Shown here: piece by piece, positions 1 through 6,286 of the stretch
How the letters are laid out: every line of letters starts with the position of its first letter
Numbering within the stretch: position 1 is the first letter of the stretch
Assembly: GCA_964351885.1 (NCBI GenBank)
Contig: CAYGPP010000164.1
Span: 1 to 7,481 of the forward strand
Direction: 5' to 3'
From: Marinoscillum sp964351885
Lineage (GTDB): Bacteria; Bacteroidota; Bacteroidia; Cytophagales; Cyclobacteriaceae
Length of the DNA stretch: 7,481 nucleotides
Notes under the pieces: model-generated
The model's input: only the letters and a program-made list of their open reading frames with translations
What the model was told of the DNA's origin: nothing
Databases searched by the model: none
Made by a program: the position numbers and the translations under genes

Positions 1-1
1 A

Positions 2-154
2 TATTTACAACTTCATCAAAAGCAATTTCGGTCAACCTATTTCAGGACAAGACAGACGCGCAATAACGAATGGTATAGCGAAGAGCTCTTTGCAAGATTT
101 CACCCTTACAAATCAATCGGAACATGGGAAGGTAAAGATCTTTTGATCTTTTAA
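2..154 (+). CDS. 3' end of an unidentified plus-strand gene (partial)
   Basis: An open frame enters from the left edge and gives 50 residues ending in GTWEGKDLLIF before a TAA at 152-154. The start lies outside the window. The tail is rich in aromatic and charged residues (EWYSEELFARFHPYKSIG) and reads like a genuine soluble protein end, but I do not recognise the family. A second plus frame (3-146, ending HGKVKIF, stop TGA) is also open to the edge and has a slightly more coding-like base pattern at first codon positions, so the frame is not settled. The gene would converge on the methyltransferase, with only 6 bp between the two stop codons. No function is proposed. Confidence 0.4.
   Translation, partial: YLQLHQKQFRSTYFRTRQTRNNEWYSEELFARFHPYKSIGTWEGKDLLIF
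134..151. terminator. Possible small bidirectional terminator hairpin
   Basis: AAAGATC (134-140) and GATCTTT (145-151) form a perfect 7-bp inverted repeat around a TTTT loop. It lies between two convergent genes and inside the last codons of the plus-strand one. The stem is AT-rich and its own A/T ends give short T runs on both strands. Placement favours a terminator, but the stem is weak (two G-C pairs). Confidence 0.3.
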
Positions 155-160
155 AAAACA

Positions 161-1090
161 TTATTGTGGGGTTGCAATGACCGTCATTATTCCAAGAGAA
201 GATTTTTTCTCCATCCATTTCTTTGGCTTAAAGAGAACCATTCCAAGCACAAAAGCCCAAAATTCATCCTCCATATTTTTATCCCATTGAATTCCTTTTT
301 GTTCCATTTCACTCATCCAGTAGAGTAAATAGGGGTCCATAGTGCCATAAGTAAGTGTTTCAGAAACTTTCCAACCACTTTTTTGAAGCAACAATTCTAC
401 ATTCTTTGGGGAGAACAATGAAATGTGTCGAGGTGTATGCCACCCTGCCCAGTTCTGCCCATATTTTTTTCTACTTGCCGAATCAAAATTTGGGATTTCA
501 ATGATAAGTGTAGTAGATGGTTTCGCTACAGATTTTAGATAACTTAGATTTTCCAGCGGTTTGTAATCGTGCTCCAAATAATGCCACATAGTAATGACAT
601 CAGGCTGCAAACTACTAGGTAGGTCTTTGACTTCTGCTACTTCTAAATCTAACGCTTCGAAATCAGCAGATTGATCTTTCCAACCTTCATCACTAAAGTC
701 AATACCCTTGGTTTGACAATTTAGCACTTGCTGACACGCCTTCAAAAAGCTTGGCTTACCGCACCCAATATCTAGAATCAAGGATTCTGATGATGTAGCA
801 TGTGCCTCTTTTACTCGCTTCACCCTTTTCAAATCTAATTTTCGTTGGCTGTCTTCTACCAACTGTTCAAATTTTCCCCACGCTTTCGCTCCTCTATAGG
901 GTAAGTAATGTGAAGTGTAGTAGTTTTTTAGTTGGTCTAGGGGTACTCTCGGATTCAAAAAAACCAACTTGCATTCCGTACATTGGTCAAAGTTGAACCG
1001 CTCTTTGCTAGAATGCATCTGGGCCGTCGTTTCTATGAAAGAACCAATAGAACTGGCGTTACAAATAGGGCAATTGGTCAGGAGATCCAC
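161..1090 (-). CDS. Zinc-ribbon class I SAM-dependent methyltransferase
   Basis: This 309-residue protein is a probable cytoplasmic methyltransferase of the Methyltransf_23 type; the substrate is unknown. The N-terminus has two CxxC pairs (C7/C10 and C37/C40) that should bind one zinc ion. The Rossmann-fold SAM site follows: motif I LDIGCGKPSF at 106-115, the acidic end of strand 2 at GIDFS (129-133), then MWHYLEH (168-174) and IIEIPN (196-201). The later segment WHTPRHISLFSP (217-228) is typical of relatives that act on sugar, lipid or small-molecule substrates. The start is GTG (1088-1090): no ATG lies between it and an in-frame TAG about 45 bp upstream, and starting at the internal Met25 would lose the first zinc pair. 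No clear Shine-Dalgarno is seen. The nearest upstream item is a gene remnant about 100 bp away, so operon context gives no clue. Fold certain; substrate open. Confidence 0.85.
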   Translation of the reverse strand: MDLLTNCPICNASSIGSFIETTAQMHSSKERFNFDQCTECKLVFLNPRVPLDQLKNYYTSHYLPYRGAKAWGKFEQLVEDSQRKLDLKRVKRVKEAHATSSESLILDIGCGKPSFLKACQQVLNCQTKGIDFSDEGWKDQSADFEALDLEVAEVKDLPSSLQPDVITMWHYLEHDYKPLENLSYLKSVAKPSTTLIIEIPNFDSASRKKYGQNWAGWHTPRHISLFSPKNVELLLQKSGWKVSETLTYGTMDPYLLYWMSEMEQKGIQWDKNMEDEFWAFVLGMVLFKPKKWMEKKSSLGIMTVIATPQ

Positions 1091-1191
1091 AAGGAAGAAA
1101 TTGATTGTAATATCATTATGATTAGAACAGAGCGGCTACCGGAATTGTTTTTAGCTCCAACCTTTACCAATGAATGAGGTGATTGATAAAA

Positions 1192-1500
1192 TCAGAAGGT
1201 ACAATGACCATTATAAAACTCAACTACTTGCCAGGGTTTAGTTAAATGTTTTTGTTGGATTTGTTCTTGGAGGTTGGGGCAATTTGAGAAATAATCCATC
1301 AACACTTTTCTTTTCAAGCCGAGTAATCCTTGCGTTGCTCTAATGAATAATTGATCTTCTTCTTTTTTGAATAAATCCATCCATCCTTGGAATGAGTCTC
1401 CTTGTTCGAACCATTCGAGGTGATAGTGGCTGAGATTACCCTTACTGACGACTCTTAAAAAATACTGCTCACCAACACTCCTACCATTTACTTCAACCTG
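1192..1500 (-). pseudogene. 5'-truncated remnant of a Bacteroidota hypothetical gene
   Basis: The minus frame is open for 102 codons, from just after a TAG (1501-1503) to a TGA (1192-1194). An ATG at 1378-1380 would give a 62-residue ORF. However, the 40 codons upstream of it also look coding (QYFLRVVSKGNLSHYHLEW) and contain no ATG, so that Met is probably internal. The C-terminal pattern LMDYFSNCPNLQEQI, then EFYNGHC, resembles the ends of many unnamed Bacteroidota proteins: an aromatic YFL strand, a small helical segment with a Cys-Pro, then YN and Cys. This resemblance is from memory, not a search. Upstream of the TAG the same frame stays open for 28 more codons (CKAIYLTVAKRLAETN) to a TAA at 1588-1590, again without ATG. 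The 5' part therefore appears lost. A non-ATG start or a sequencing error are alternatives. Confidence 0.5.
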
Positions 1501-1516
1501 CTAGGCAATGGCTTGT

Positions 1517-1543
1517 CTAGCGTTTGTTTCTGCTAAGCGTTTG
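1517..1543. repeat. Short direct repeat CTA(A)GCGTTTG
   Basis: CTAGCGTTTG (1517-1526) and CTAAGCGTTTG (1533-1543) are near-identical neighbours at the broken 5' side of the gene remnant. AGCGTTTGTTT (1519-1529) recurs exactly at 5492-5502, inside a hairpin downstream of the PaiB-like gene. The meaning is unknown; it could be the edge of a dispersed repeat. Confidence 0.3.
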
Positions 1544-1609
1544 GCTACTGTCAGATATATTGCTTTACAATTGATGCAAGCTTTAACTTACGCTAATGTG
1601 GGATACATC

Positions 1610-2044
1610 TCAAGCTCCATAAATATCAAACTGCGCTGAGATGGCATCCATCAAATCTTTATCCGCGAATTCTTCGTCGGACATTGTTGATAATTTTTCA
1701 AGGTAGCGATCAAATTGACCGCTTTTGAATATAGTGAGCATCTTTCCACCTTTCTCACACTTTGCTTCATGCCATACATTTTGTGGAACGGTGATGGTGT
1801 CACCGGGTCGGCAAATGATCGTTTCATCATCGAAGATGAGTTCTATTTCACCCTCAAGAATGTAAAACACTTCCGTCATGATTTTGTGATGATGACGCGG
1901 TAGGTGGAAGCCCGGTTTTATAGTGTCCTCTACAAAGCACAGCTCCCCATTCGTGTGTTCGGAGGAGAGTTTGATAAAGCAATGATCTTGCGAGTAGTTG
2001 TAATTTTTGCCTTCTCCTTTTCTGATAACTTCTTTATTCTCCAT
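1610..2044 (-). CDS. Small single-domain cupin protein
   Basis: This 144-residue protein is one cupin beta-barrel. Motif 1 is PGFHLPRHHHKIMTEVFYILEG (given here by its ends, residues 44-65), with metal-ligand candidates H51, H53 and E58. Motif 2 is GDTITVPQNVWHEA (81-94), with the fourth ligand H92. All four expected ligands are present, so a metal-binding barrel (Fe, Mn, Zn or Ni) is likely. The helical tail (SDEEFADKDLMDAISAQF) extends beyond the barrel. Relatives include quercetin dioxygenase-like, sugar-isomerase-like and purely binding cupins, so no reaction can be assigned. There is no signal peptide, so it should be cytoplasmic. The ATG at 2042-2044 fits, because the barrel begins about 20 residues later. 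It has no close partner: 260 bp separate it from the transferase gene upstream. Confidence 0.85.
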   Translation of the reverse strand: MENKEVIRKGEGKNYNYSQDHCFIKLSSEHTNGELCFVEDTIKPGFHLPRHHHKIMTEVFYILEGEIELIFDDETIICRPGDTITVPQNVWHEAKCEKGGKMLTIFKSGQFDRYLEKLSTMSDEEFADKDLMDAISAQFDIYGA

Positions 2045-2304
2045 AGATCAATGTTTTAATGCGCTCTATATGTATATGCCAAGGTAACTAATGCTATGAA
2101 ATTGACATCCGAATATTCCCCCTTCTTACAGGGGTAGCGGTGGGTAAAATCATTATGCAATTTACTAATTCCTCTTGATTACAAATAGTCTGAGAGAAAT
2201 GACTCATAGTTTTGAACGTGCTTTGAGAGTGATACAGTCTTATCTGCGAGTGCATTTTTCTCCATTGACTTATCGACTGCTTTGCTTGATTAATAAAAGA
2301 TTTT
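2045..2304. other. Non-coding gap between cupin and transferase genes
   Basis: I find no convincing gene here. A minus-strand ORF (2094-2318) overlaps the end of the transferase gene and ends in a Pro/Arg-rich tail (LPTATPVRRGNIRMSIS) encoded by a C/G-rich block at about 2115-2145. That composition and the overlap argue against it being real. The cupin promoter should lie here; a TACCTTGG stretch on the minus strand (about 2078-2085) resembles a Bacteroidota -7 box, but no good -33 TTG sits above it. Confidence 0.4.
2119..2134 (-). terminator. Weak C/G hairpin downstream of the transferase gene
   Basis: CCCCT (2119-2123) and AGGGG (2130-2134) form a 5-bp stem with a 6-nt loop. It lies about 170 bp past the stop of the transferase gene and is not followed by a T run on the minus strand. 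It could be a terminator or part of a short intergenic repeat. Confidence 0.2.
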
Positions 2305-3054
2305 TCAGATCCCAACAAAAACGAAGATCATTCCTGTATAGACTAAGAAGAAAGGAAGAATAATCGCTTTGAGTCCCGATACAAGTAGAACGGAAATAAT
2401 GAGTAGTTGGAAACCTAAACCAAGCGTAGAAACGCTAGTCATCAACCAATTTGGTAAAATTTCACCTCTGCTGGCATTACTATCTAATGCGTAAATGGCT
2501 TTATCAAAAGTGCCGTAAAGTAGTTTGAATAAACCAAAAAGGATATTTACATGCTTTTGTGTTTCACCTTTCAATGCAATGGGGGTCTTGTCTTCAAACA
2601 CCCGACTTGTGGTGTCTCCATCAACTTTGTTTCTCAAAATAACATAGTAATAATTGTAGAGCGTGCCTTGTAATTGCAAACCCAAAAAGGCTACAAGACA
2701 AACCCAAAGAGGAGTGATGGTCACATACCAAATAGAGAGAAAAAATAGCGCATTTAGGATAATGTCAGCTACAGAATCTAAATACCGACCAGTATAAGAT
2801 GGTTGTTCTTTTACACGAGCTAATTCACCATCTGCAGCATCCAATATTGACTTAAAAATTAGAAAGAATGCGGCAAGCCAGTAGTGTTCCTGAAGGATAC
2901 AATAAATGGCAATGAGACCAGAAATGATAAATCCAATGGTAACATGAATCGGCGTGAAAGTAGTGTCTTTTAATGAGTTGGCTATGACGCTAGCAATTGG
3001 TCTTCCATAGTCTGAAAGATCAACGAACTTATGCTCATTGGGTAATTTGGGCAT
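2305..3054 (-). CDS. CDP-alcohol phosphatidyltransferase family membrane protein
   Basis: This 249-residue integral membrane enzyme should transfer a substituted phosphate group from a CDP-alcohol to an acceptor alcohol, usually in phospholipid or polar-lipid synthesis. The family signature DxxDGxxARx8GxxxDxxxD is complete: D72, D75, G76, A79, R80, G89, D93 and D97, in the cytoplasmic active site that binds the metal ions and the CDP moiety. Hydrophobic segments lie at about 37-55, 57-71, 97-114, 117-135, 205-227 and 230-249. The YGRP segment (17-20) and the TPIHVT approach to helix 1 fit divergent members acting on unusual alcohols, such as inositol-phosphate or archaetidyl-type relatives. 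The sequence does not distinguish these from PgsA or PssA paralogues. The ATG at 3052-3054 is supported by the stop-rich AT stretch above it. There is no lipid gene beside it, so the substrate is open. Confidence 0.85.
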   Translation of the reverse strand: MPKLPNEHKFVDLSDYGRPIASVIANSLKDTTFTPIHVTIGFIISGLIAIYCILQEHYWLAAFFLIFKSILDAADGELARVKEQPSYTGRYLDSVADIILNALFFLSIWYVTITPLWVCLVAFLGLQLQGTLYNYYYVILRNKVDGDTTSRVFEDKTPIALKGETQKHVNILFGLFKLLYGTFDKAIYALDSNASRGEILPNWLMTSVSTLGLGFQLLIISVLLVSGLKAIILPFFLVYTGMIFVFVGI

Positions 3055-3103
3055 TTAGGAATTTGGGGATTTGAATAGTAGGATTAACCAAATTTGATTA
3101 AGG

Positions 3104-3111
3104 TAAAGATA
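3104..3111 (-). promoter_or_regulatory. Candidate -7 element for the transferase gene
   Basis: The minus strand reads TATCTTTA here, matching the Bacteroidota TAnnTTTG box at 7 of 8 positions, about 50 nt above the ATG. The expected TTG about 19-21 nt further upstream is not clear, which keeps confidence modest. Confidence 0.35.
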
Positions 3112-3359
3112 CGGATAAGACAGAACCTCGCTTCGTAGTTTGGGGAATTAACTACTTTGACGAACAAGTGTTCTAAATGAGATGTTTTTTGGATGTTAGT
3201 TGTCTTGTTATACAAACAAAAGACTTATTGGTGTTAGTATAACTAGTAACGCTACTTTCTCTCCATTTACTGCTGCTCTCGTAAAGCGACGATGAGTTAG
3301 TTTGGTTTACCCAATTTCTCTACTTCAGCACAGCACACAAAACCAAATAGCGACTGTAC
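3112..3359. other. Gap downstream of selD without a visible gene
   Basis: Together with the promoter region next to it, this makes 305 bp between the transferase start and the selD stop. I see no ORF with coding character and no tRNA-like fold. An imperfect palindrome at 3233-3250 (GTTAGTATAACTAGTAAC) and a weak stem at about 3206-3222 (TTGTT/AACAA on the minus strand) are the only structures noted. Neither has a terminator T run. It probably holds the selD 3' UTR and the transferase promoter. Confidence 0.4.
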
Positions 3360-4391
3360 TTAGCCATAACTGACAATTAGCGCTGCGTTCTGACGGCTAT
3401 CCAAATATCCAAAAGACTTCAATTGGAAACCTTGTGCTCTCATAAACGCCTCAAACTCTTCTTTGGCATCTGGTGCTATACTAACTAACAATCCCCCGCT
3501 TGTCTGAGGATCGGCGATGATTCGAAAATCAAAACCAGCCGCGCAATCCACTTTATCTCCATAACTCTTCCAGTTACGGGCAGTACCACCCGGTGATGTA
3601 TCTAAGTCGAGATAATGTTCTGTACATGGGAGCACTGGGACTTGTGAGTGGTCAATGACTGCACTCAGCCCACTGGACTCAGCCATCTCTATCAGATGTC
3701 CTGCCAACCCGAAACCTGTAACGTCTGTCATCGCATGGACTTCCGATCGTTTGGCAAGTACTTGTCCAATTTTATTTAACGTGAGCATTGATTTTTTTGC
3801 AAGTTCCAAGTCGCCTGTTCGGGCTATTCCTTTTTTCTGAGCTGTGGTTATCAATCCTACGCCTACAGGTTTGGTCAAATACAATAAGTCCCCTTCTTGC
3901 CCACCTCCATTTCTCTTGATCACCTCAATAGGTGCACTTCCAGTTACAGCCAAACCAAATATTGGTTCGGGAGCATCTATGCTATGTCCTCCCGCGAGAG
4001 GAATTCCCGCTTCGGTGCAGACCGCTTTTGCGCCATCTAGTACTTCACGTGCTACATCCGTTGATATTTTGTCTATTGGCCAACCAAGAATTGCAATAGC
4101 CATCATAGGGGTGCCTCCCATCGCATAGATATCGCTGATGGCATTGACCGCTGCGATACCACCAAAGTCTGCTGGGTCATCTACTATGGGCATGAAAAAA
4201 TCCGTAGTACTGATAATGGCTGTTTTACCATCCAGATCATAGACCGCTGCATCATCACGGTCGCTGTTGCCCACTAGCAAGTTTTGAAAGGCTTGTTGTT
4301 TTTCACCTGAGAGGATCTCGGATAATACAGCAGGGGAGAGTTTGCAGCCACAGCCAGCACCGTGACTGTAGGCAGTAAGTTTTATTGACAT
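3360..4391 (-). CDS. selD: Selenide, water dikinase (selenophosphate synthetase)
   Basis: SelD makes selenophosphate, AMP and phosphate from selenide and ATP in the cytoplasm. The 343 residues align almost end to end with my memory of the E. coli enzyme (347 aa). The catalytic loop SHGAGCGCK (9-17) carries C14 and K17, equivalent to E. coli C17 and K20. Cys, not selenocysteine, is at the active position. Metal and ATP ligands D47, D87 and D223 are present, in RDDAAVYD, AISDIYAMGG and MTDVTGFG. GGHSIDAPEPIFGLAVTG (134-151) and DPQTSGGL (294-301) are also intact. The ATG (4389-4391) lies inside the last codons of mnmH (shared ATGTCAATAA), so translation is probably coupled and both come from one mRNA. 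No selA, selB or Sec tRNA is visible here; the visible use of selenophosphate is tRNA selenation. Confidence 0.97.
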   Translation of the reverse strand: MSIKLTAYSHGAGCGCKLSPAVLSEILSGEKQQAFQNLLVGNSDRDDAAVYDLDGKTAIISTTDFFMPIVDDPADFGGIAAVNAISDIYAMGGTPMMAIAILGWPIDKISTDVAREVLDGAKAVCTEAGIPLAGGHSIDAPEPIFGLAVTGSAPIEVIKRNGGGQEGDLLYLTKPVGVGLITTAQKKGIARTGDLELAKKSMLTLNKIGQVLAKRSEVHAMTDVTGFGLAGHLIEMAESSGLSAVIDHSQVPVLPCTEHYLDLDTSPGGTARNWKSYGDKVDCAAGFDFRIIADPQTSGGLLVSIAPDAKEEFEAFMRAQGFQLKSFGYLDSRQNAALIVSYG

Positions 4392-5401
4392 TCTCTGTGA
4401 TTGATTAATTCGGCAGCCAAGCTTTCTAGTTGGTCGCTCACTAGATTAAATTCAGCTATCATGTGTTTTGATTTTTTGGAAATAGATTTTTCGTATTGGT
4501 GATCGTAATACCCCAATATTAAGGAAGCCGCATTGTAAAGATCACCTTGCTCAATCGCAGATAATACTGTTGCAGTGTTTTCCTTTCCTAGCCGCTTGGT
4601 GATGGCAATGGTGGATGACTTCAGCTTCTCAGGATCAATGTCCCCATAGTCTTTCACCAAGAATTGAAGCCGCTGATTCGTGTCAGCAGTGATCAGAATG
4701 TGAGGAGATAGTGACATCTGTTCGAAGAGCGCCTCTGGCAAGCTGACATTGCCGATGCAAATGGACTCATCTTCTATCCAGATTGGTTTGCTCAGATCAA
4801 GGGATTGACAATAAGCATGAAGGTTATTTTGAAACTGCTCACTGGTGGGTTGACCGTCTGTCTTTGCATTACCAAAACTAGATCCTTGATGATTTGCCAG
4901 TCCTTCAAGATCAATGACCTGAGCGCCTTGCTGAGACATCACTGCTAGCAGTTCTGTTTTTTGACAACCAGTGTAACCTGTGAGCACTCTTAGATTCAAT
5001 GGCTGATCGAAGTAGCTAAGTACTTCACGGCGATAAGCTTTGTAACCACCCATAAGAATGGAGGTCTTTAATCCATACCGCTCAAAGAGCCATGCCATAC
5101 TCTCTGATCTCATTCCTCCTCGCCAACAGTGAATATGGAGATGACTAGAGTCAATAGCCTCAGCTTGATTGATAAAATCAACCATTTTTGGCCCAACTAT
5201 TTTGAGGCCTTTTTTAATGGCGAACTTTTGGCCTTGTTGCTTATACAAAGTTCCAACCAATGCTCTTTCTTCATTGGTAAAGAGCGGAATGGATTTAGCC
5301 CCTGGAATATGACCCTTATGGAACTCACCCGGTGAGCGAACATCTATGATGGGGATATCTTCAATTGTTTCTAAAAAAATACCTACCTCCACTCTATCCA
5401 T
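4382..5401 (-). CDS. mnmH: tRNA 2-selenouridine synthase (MnmH/SelU/YbbB)
   Basis: MnmH converts 5-substituted 2-thiouridine at tRNA position 34 (Lys, Glu, Gln) to 2-selenouridine through a geranylated intermediate, using selenophosphate. This 339-residue protein has the usual two-domain layout. The rhodanese domain spans about 1-130: IIDVRSPGEF (18-27), GHIPGAKSIPLF (30-41), NEERALVGTLYKQQG (43-57) and active-site C92 in HCWRGGMRS. The P-loop domain follows: GYTGCQKT (142-149), IDLEGLANHQGSSFGN (163-178), IEDES and KRLG. The Walker A loop has Q147 where Gly is expected (E. coli: GCTGCGKT, from memory), while K148 and T149 are kept. The ATG at 5399-5401 is the only sensible start, since an in-frame TAA lies five codons upstream. 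It is the first gene of the pair with selD, 10-bp overlap; 138 bp separate it from the PaiB-like gene. Confidence 0.95.
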   Translation of the reverse strand: MDRVEVGIFLETIEDIPIIDVRSPGEFHKGHIPGAKSIPLFTNEERALVGTLYKQQGQKFAIKKGLKIVGPKMVDFINQAEAIDSSHLHIHCWRGGMRSESMAWLFERYGLKTSILMGGYKAYRREVLSYFDQPLNLRVLTGYTGCQKTELLAVMSQQGAQVIDLEGLANHQGSSFGNAKTDGQPTSEQFQNNLHAYCQSLDLSKPIWIEDESICIGNVSLPEALFEQMSLSPHILITADTNQRLQFLVKDYGDIDPEKLKSSTIAITKRLGKENTATVLSAIEQGDLYNAASLILGYYDHQYEKSISKKSKHMIAEFNLVSDQLESLAAELINHRECQ

Positions 5402-5489
5402 ATCAGTACGAATTTACCATGATTTATCGGTGATAGGGGAAAATCTGTTATTGATTCAGTTCGCCCGTTTGGATTCTGATAGTATAACA

Positions 5490-5509
5490 CAAGCGTTTGT
5501 TTGCGCTTG
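5490..5509 (-). terminator. Hairpin between the PaiB-like gene and mnmH
   Basis: CAAGCG (5490-5495) and CGCTTG (5504-5509) form a perfect 6-bp stem with an 8-nt loop, about 30 bp past the PaiB-like stop. On the minus strand only TGTTAT follows, not a real T run. It could end transcription of the upstream gene, or be an unrelated palindrome in the mnmH leader. Part of it repeats the 11-mer seen at 1519. Confidence 0.35.
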
Positions 5510-5539
5510 AAAGTAGATAGCTTTTAGGATGCTAAATGC

Positions 5540-6175
5540 TCATTCAGGAAATAGTCCCGTTGCTCTTTTTTCCATCTCAGCGGCAACCACACGACCATCG
5601 TCATCTTGTTCTTTAAGCTTAGCTATGATGTTGTGATAGCTTTCAGCATCTCGGTCTTGACTTAATTTGAAAACAGTATCAAGCGCTTTTACTTCAATTT
5701 CAAAAGCGACAATTGCACCCATCACTTTTTGTTTGAAAGCTAAAGGAAGGTTGTCAAAAACGGTGGCTGATTCGTGGTTTTGTCCTTCAAAATGTAGGCT
5801 AGTCATTCTAAGTACATTTTCTAGCTCACTATCGCCTAAAAATTTGATAACACCTTTTGCATGTACGCTCATATAATTCCAAGTCGAGGCAGTATGTGGA
5901 TTGCTGTACCAAGTACCACTTATATAGGTGTGCTTACCTGTGAAAACGGCAAGCACATTGTCATTTTGTAAGAAAGCTTTATGGTGGTCTGTGTTTTTCA
6001 TTATATGTCCACGTAGTATATTCTTACCATCCTGCTCTTCAACAAAAACGGGCACTTGTGTAGCAATAGGCTTGTTCTCTGAATCACACCCTGTCAAAAA
6101 AGCGAATGGGTATTGCTCCATGAACTCCTTAATTATTTGCGCGTTCTCTTCTTTGTGATAGGGTAGATTGTACAT
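5540..6175 (-). CDS. PaiB-family FMN-binding split-barrel protein
   Basis: This 211-residue cytoplasmic protein belongs to the PaiB family (FMN-binding split barrel, related to pyridoxamine-phosphate oxidases). In order: PFAFLTGCDSENKPIATQVP (23-42), ILRGHIMKNTDHHKAF (53-68), LAVFTGKHTYISGTWY (75-90), STWNYMSVHAKG (97-108) and KLSQDRD (170-176), which are the landmark segments of the family. B. subtilis PaiB is described as a negative regulator of sporulation and protease genes, paired with the acetyltransferase PaiA. No paiA partner is present here, and I see no DNA-binding helix-turn-helix, so a flavin- or heme-related enzyme or binding role is equally possible. The length matches the family, and the ATG at 6173-6175 begins the typical MYxxPYH start. 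It is probably transcribed alone. Confidence 0.88.
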   Translation of the reverse strand: MYNLPYHKEENAQIIKEFMEQYPFAFLTGCDSENKPIATQVPVFVEEQDGKNILRGHIMKNTDHHKAFLQNDNVLAVFTGKHTYISGTWYSNPHTASTWNYMSVHAKGVIKFLGDSELENVLRMTSLHFEGQNHESATVFDNLPLAFKQKVMGAIVAFEIEVKALDTVFKLSQDRDAESYHNIIAKLKEQDDDGRVVAAEMEKRATGLFPE

Positions 6176-6201
6176 AAGATTATAGTTGTGGTGTGGGTAA
6201 A

Positions 6202-6218
6202 GTCTGAACCTGACAGAC
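6202..6218. repeat. Inverted repeat GTCTG/CAGAC before the PaiB-like gene
   Basis: GTCTG (6202-6206) and CAGAC (6214-6218) flank a 7-nt spacer, about 27-45 nt upstream of the start codon. The position would suit an operator or a leader hairpin, but the arms are short and may be chance. Confidence 0.2.
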
Positions 6219-6254
6219 CCAAGATAAATTAAATCTCACTTCTTTTCTGTGCAC

Positions 6255-6286
6255 CAAAAGTCATCGGAATGTACAGAGTTTACCAA
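6255..6286 (-). promoter_or_regulatory. Candidate promoter for the PaiB-like gene
   Basis: The minus strand has TTG (6284-6286) and, 21 nt later, GACTTTTG (6255-6262). The second matches the Bacteroidota TAnnTTTG box at all but its first base. The -33 part lies in the last codons of the esterase gene, which suggests independent transcription of the PaiB-like gene. Confidence 0.28.

Noticed and set aside
983..1177. Plus-strand 64-residue ORF across the methyltransferase start
   Set aside because: Overlaps the zinc-ribbon coding region in antisense, has no recognisable domain, and runs into the intergenic gap.
2094..2318. Minus-strand 74-residue ORF overlapping the end of the transferase gene
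   Set aside because: Its Pro/Arg-rich tail comes from a C/G-rich intergenic block, it overlaps a well-supported gene in another frame, and it has no recognisable domain.
161..3054. Idea that methyltransferase, cupin and CDP-alcohol transferase form one lipid-modification operon
   Set aside because: Gaps of about 100-260 bp plus a gene remnant lie between them, and nothing shows shared transcription.
3061..3100. A/T-rich stretch with GATTAA direct repeats and a CAAATTTG palindrome
   Set aside because: Short and AT-rich, expected by chance in this composition; no further copies nearby to suggest an array.
3200..3360. Possible small RNA or Sec-related RNA element near selD
   Set aside because: No tRNA-like arms, long conserved stem or terminator with T run could be found by eye.
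3844..4128. Plus-strand 94-residue ORF inside selD
   Set aside because: Antisense shadow of a strongly conserved gene; composition (Pro/Ser/Ile-rich) mirrors the selD codons.
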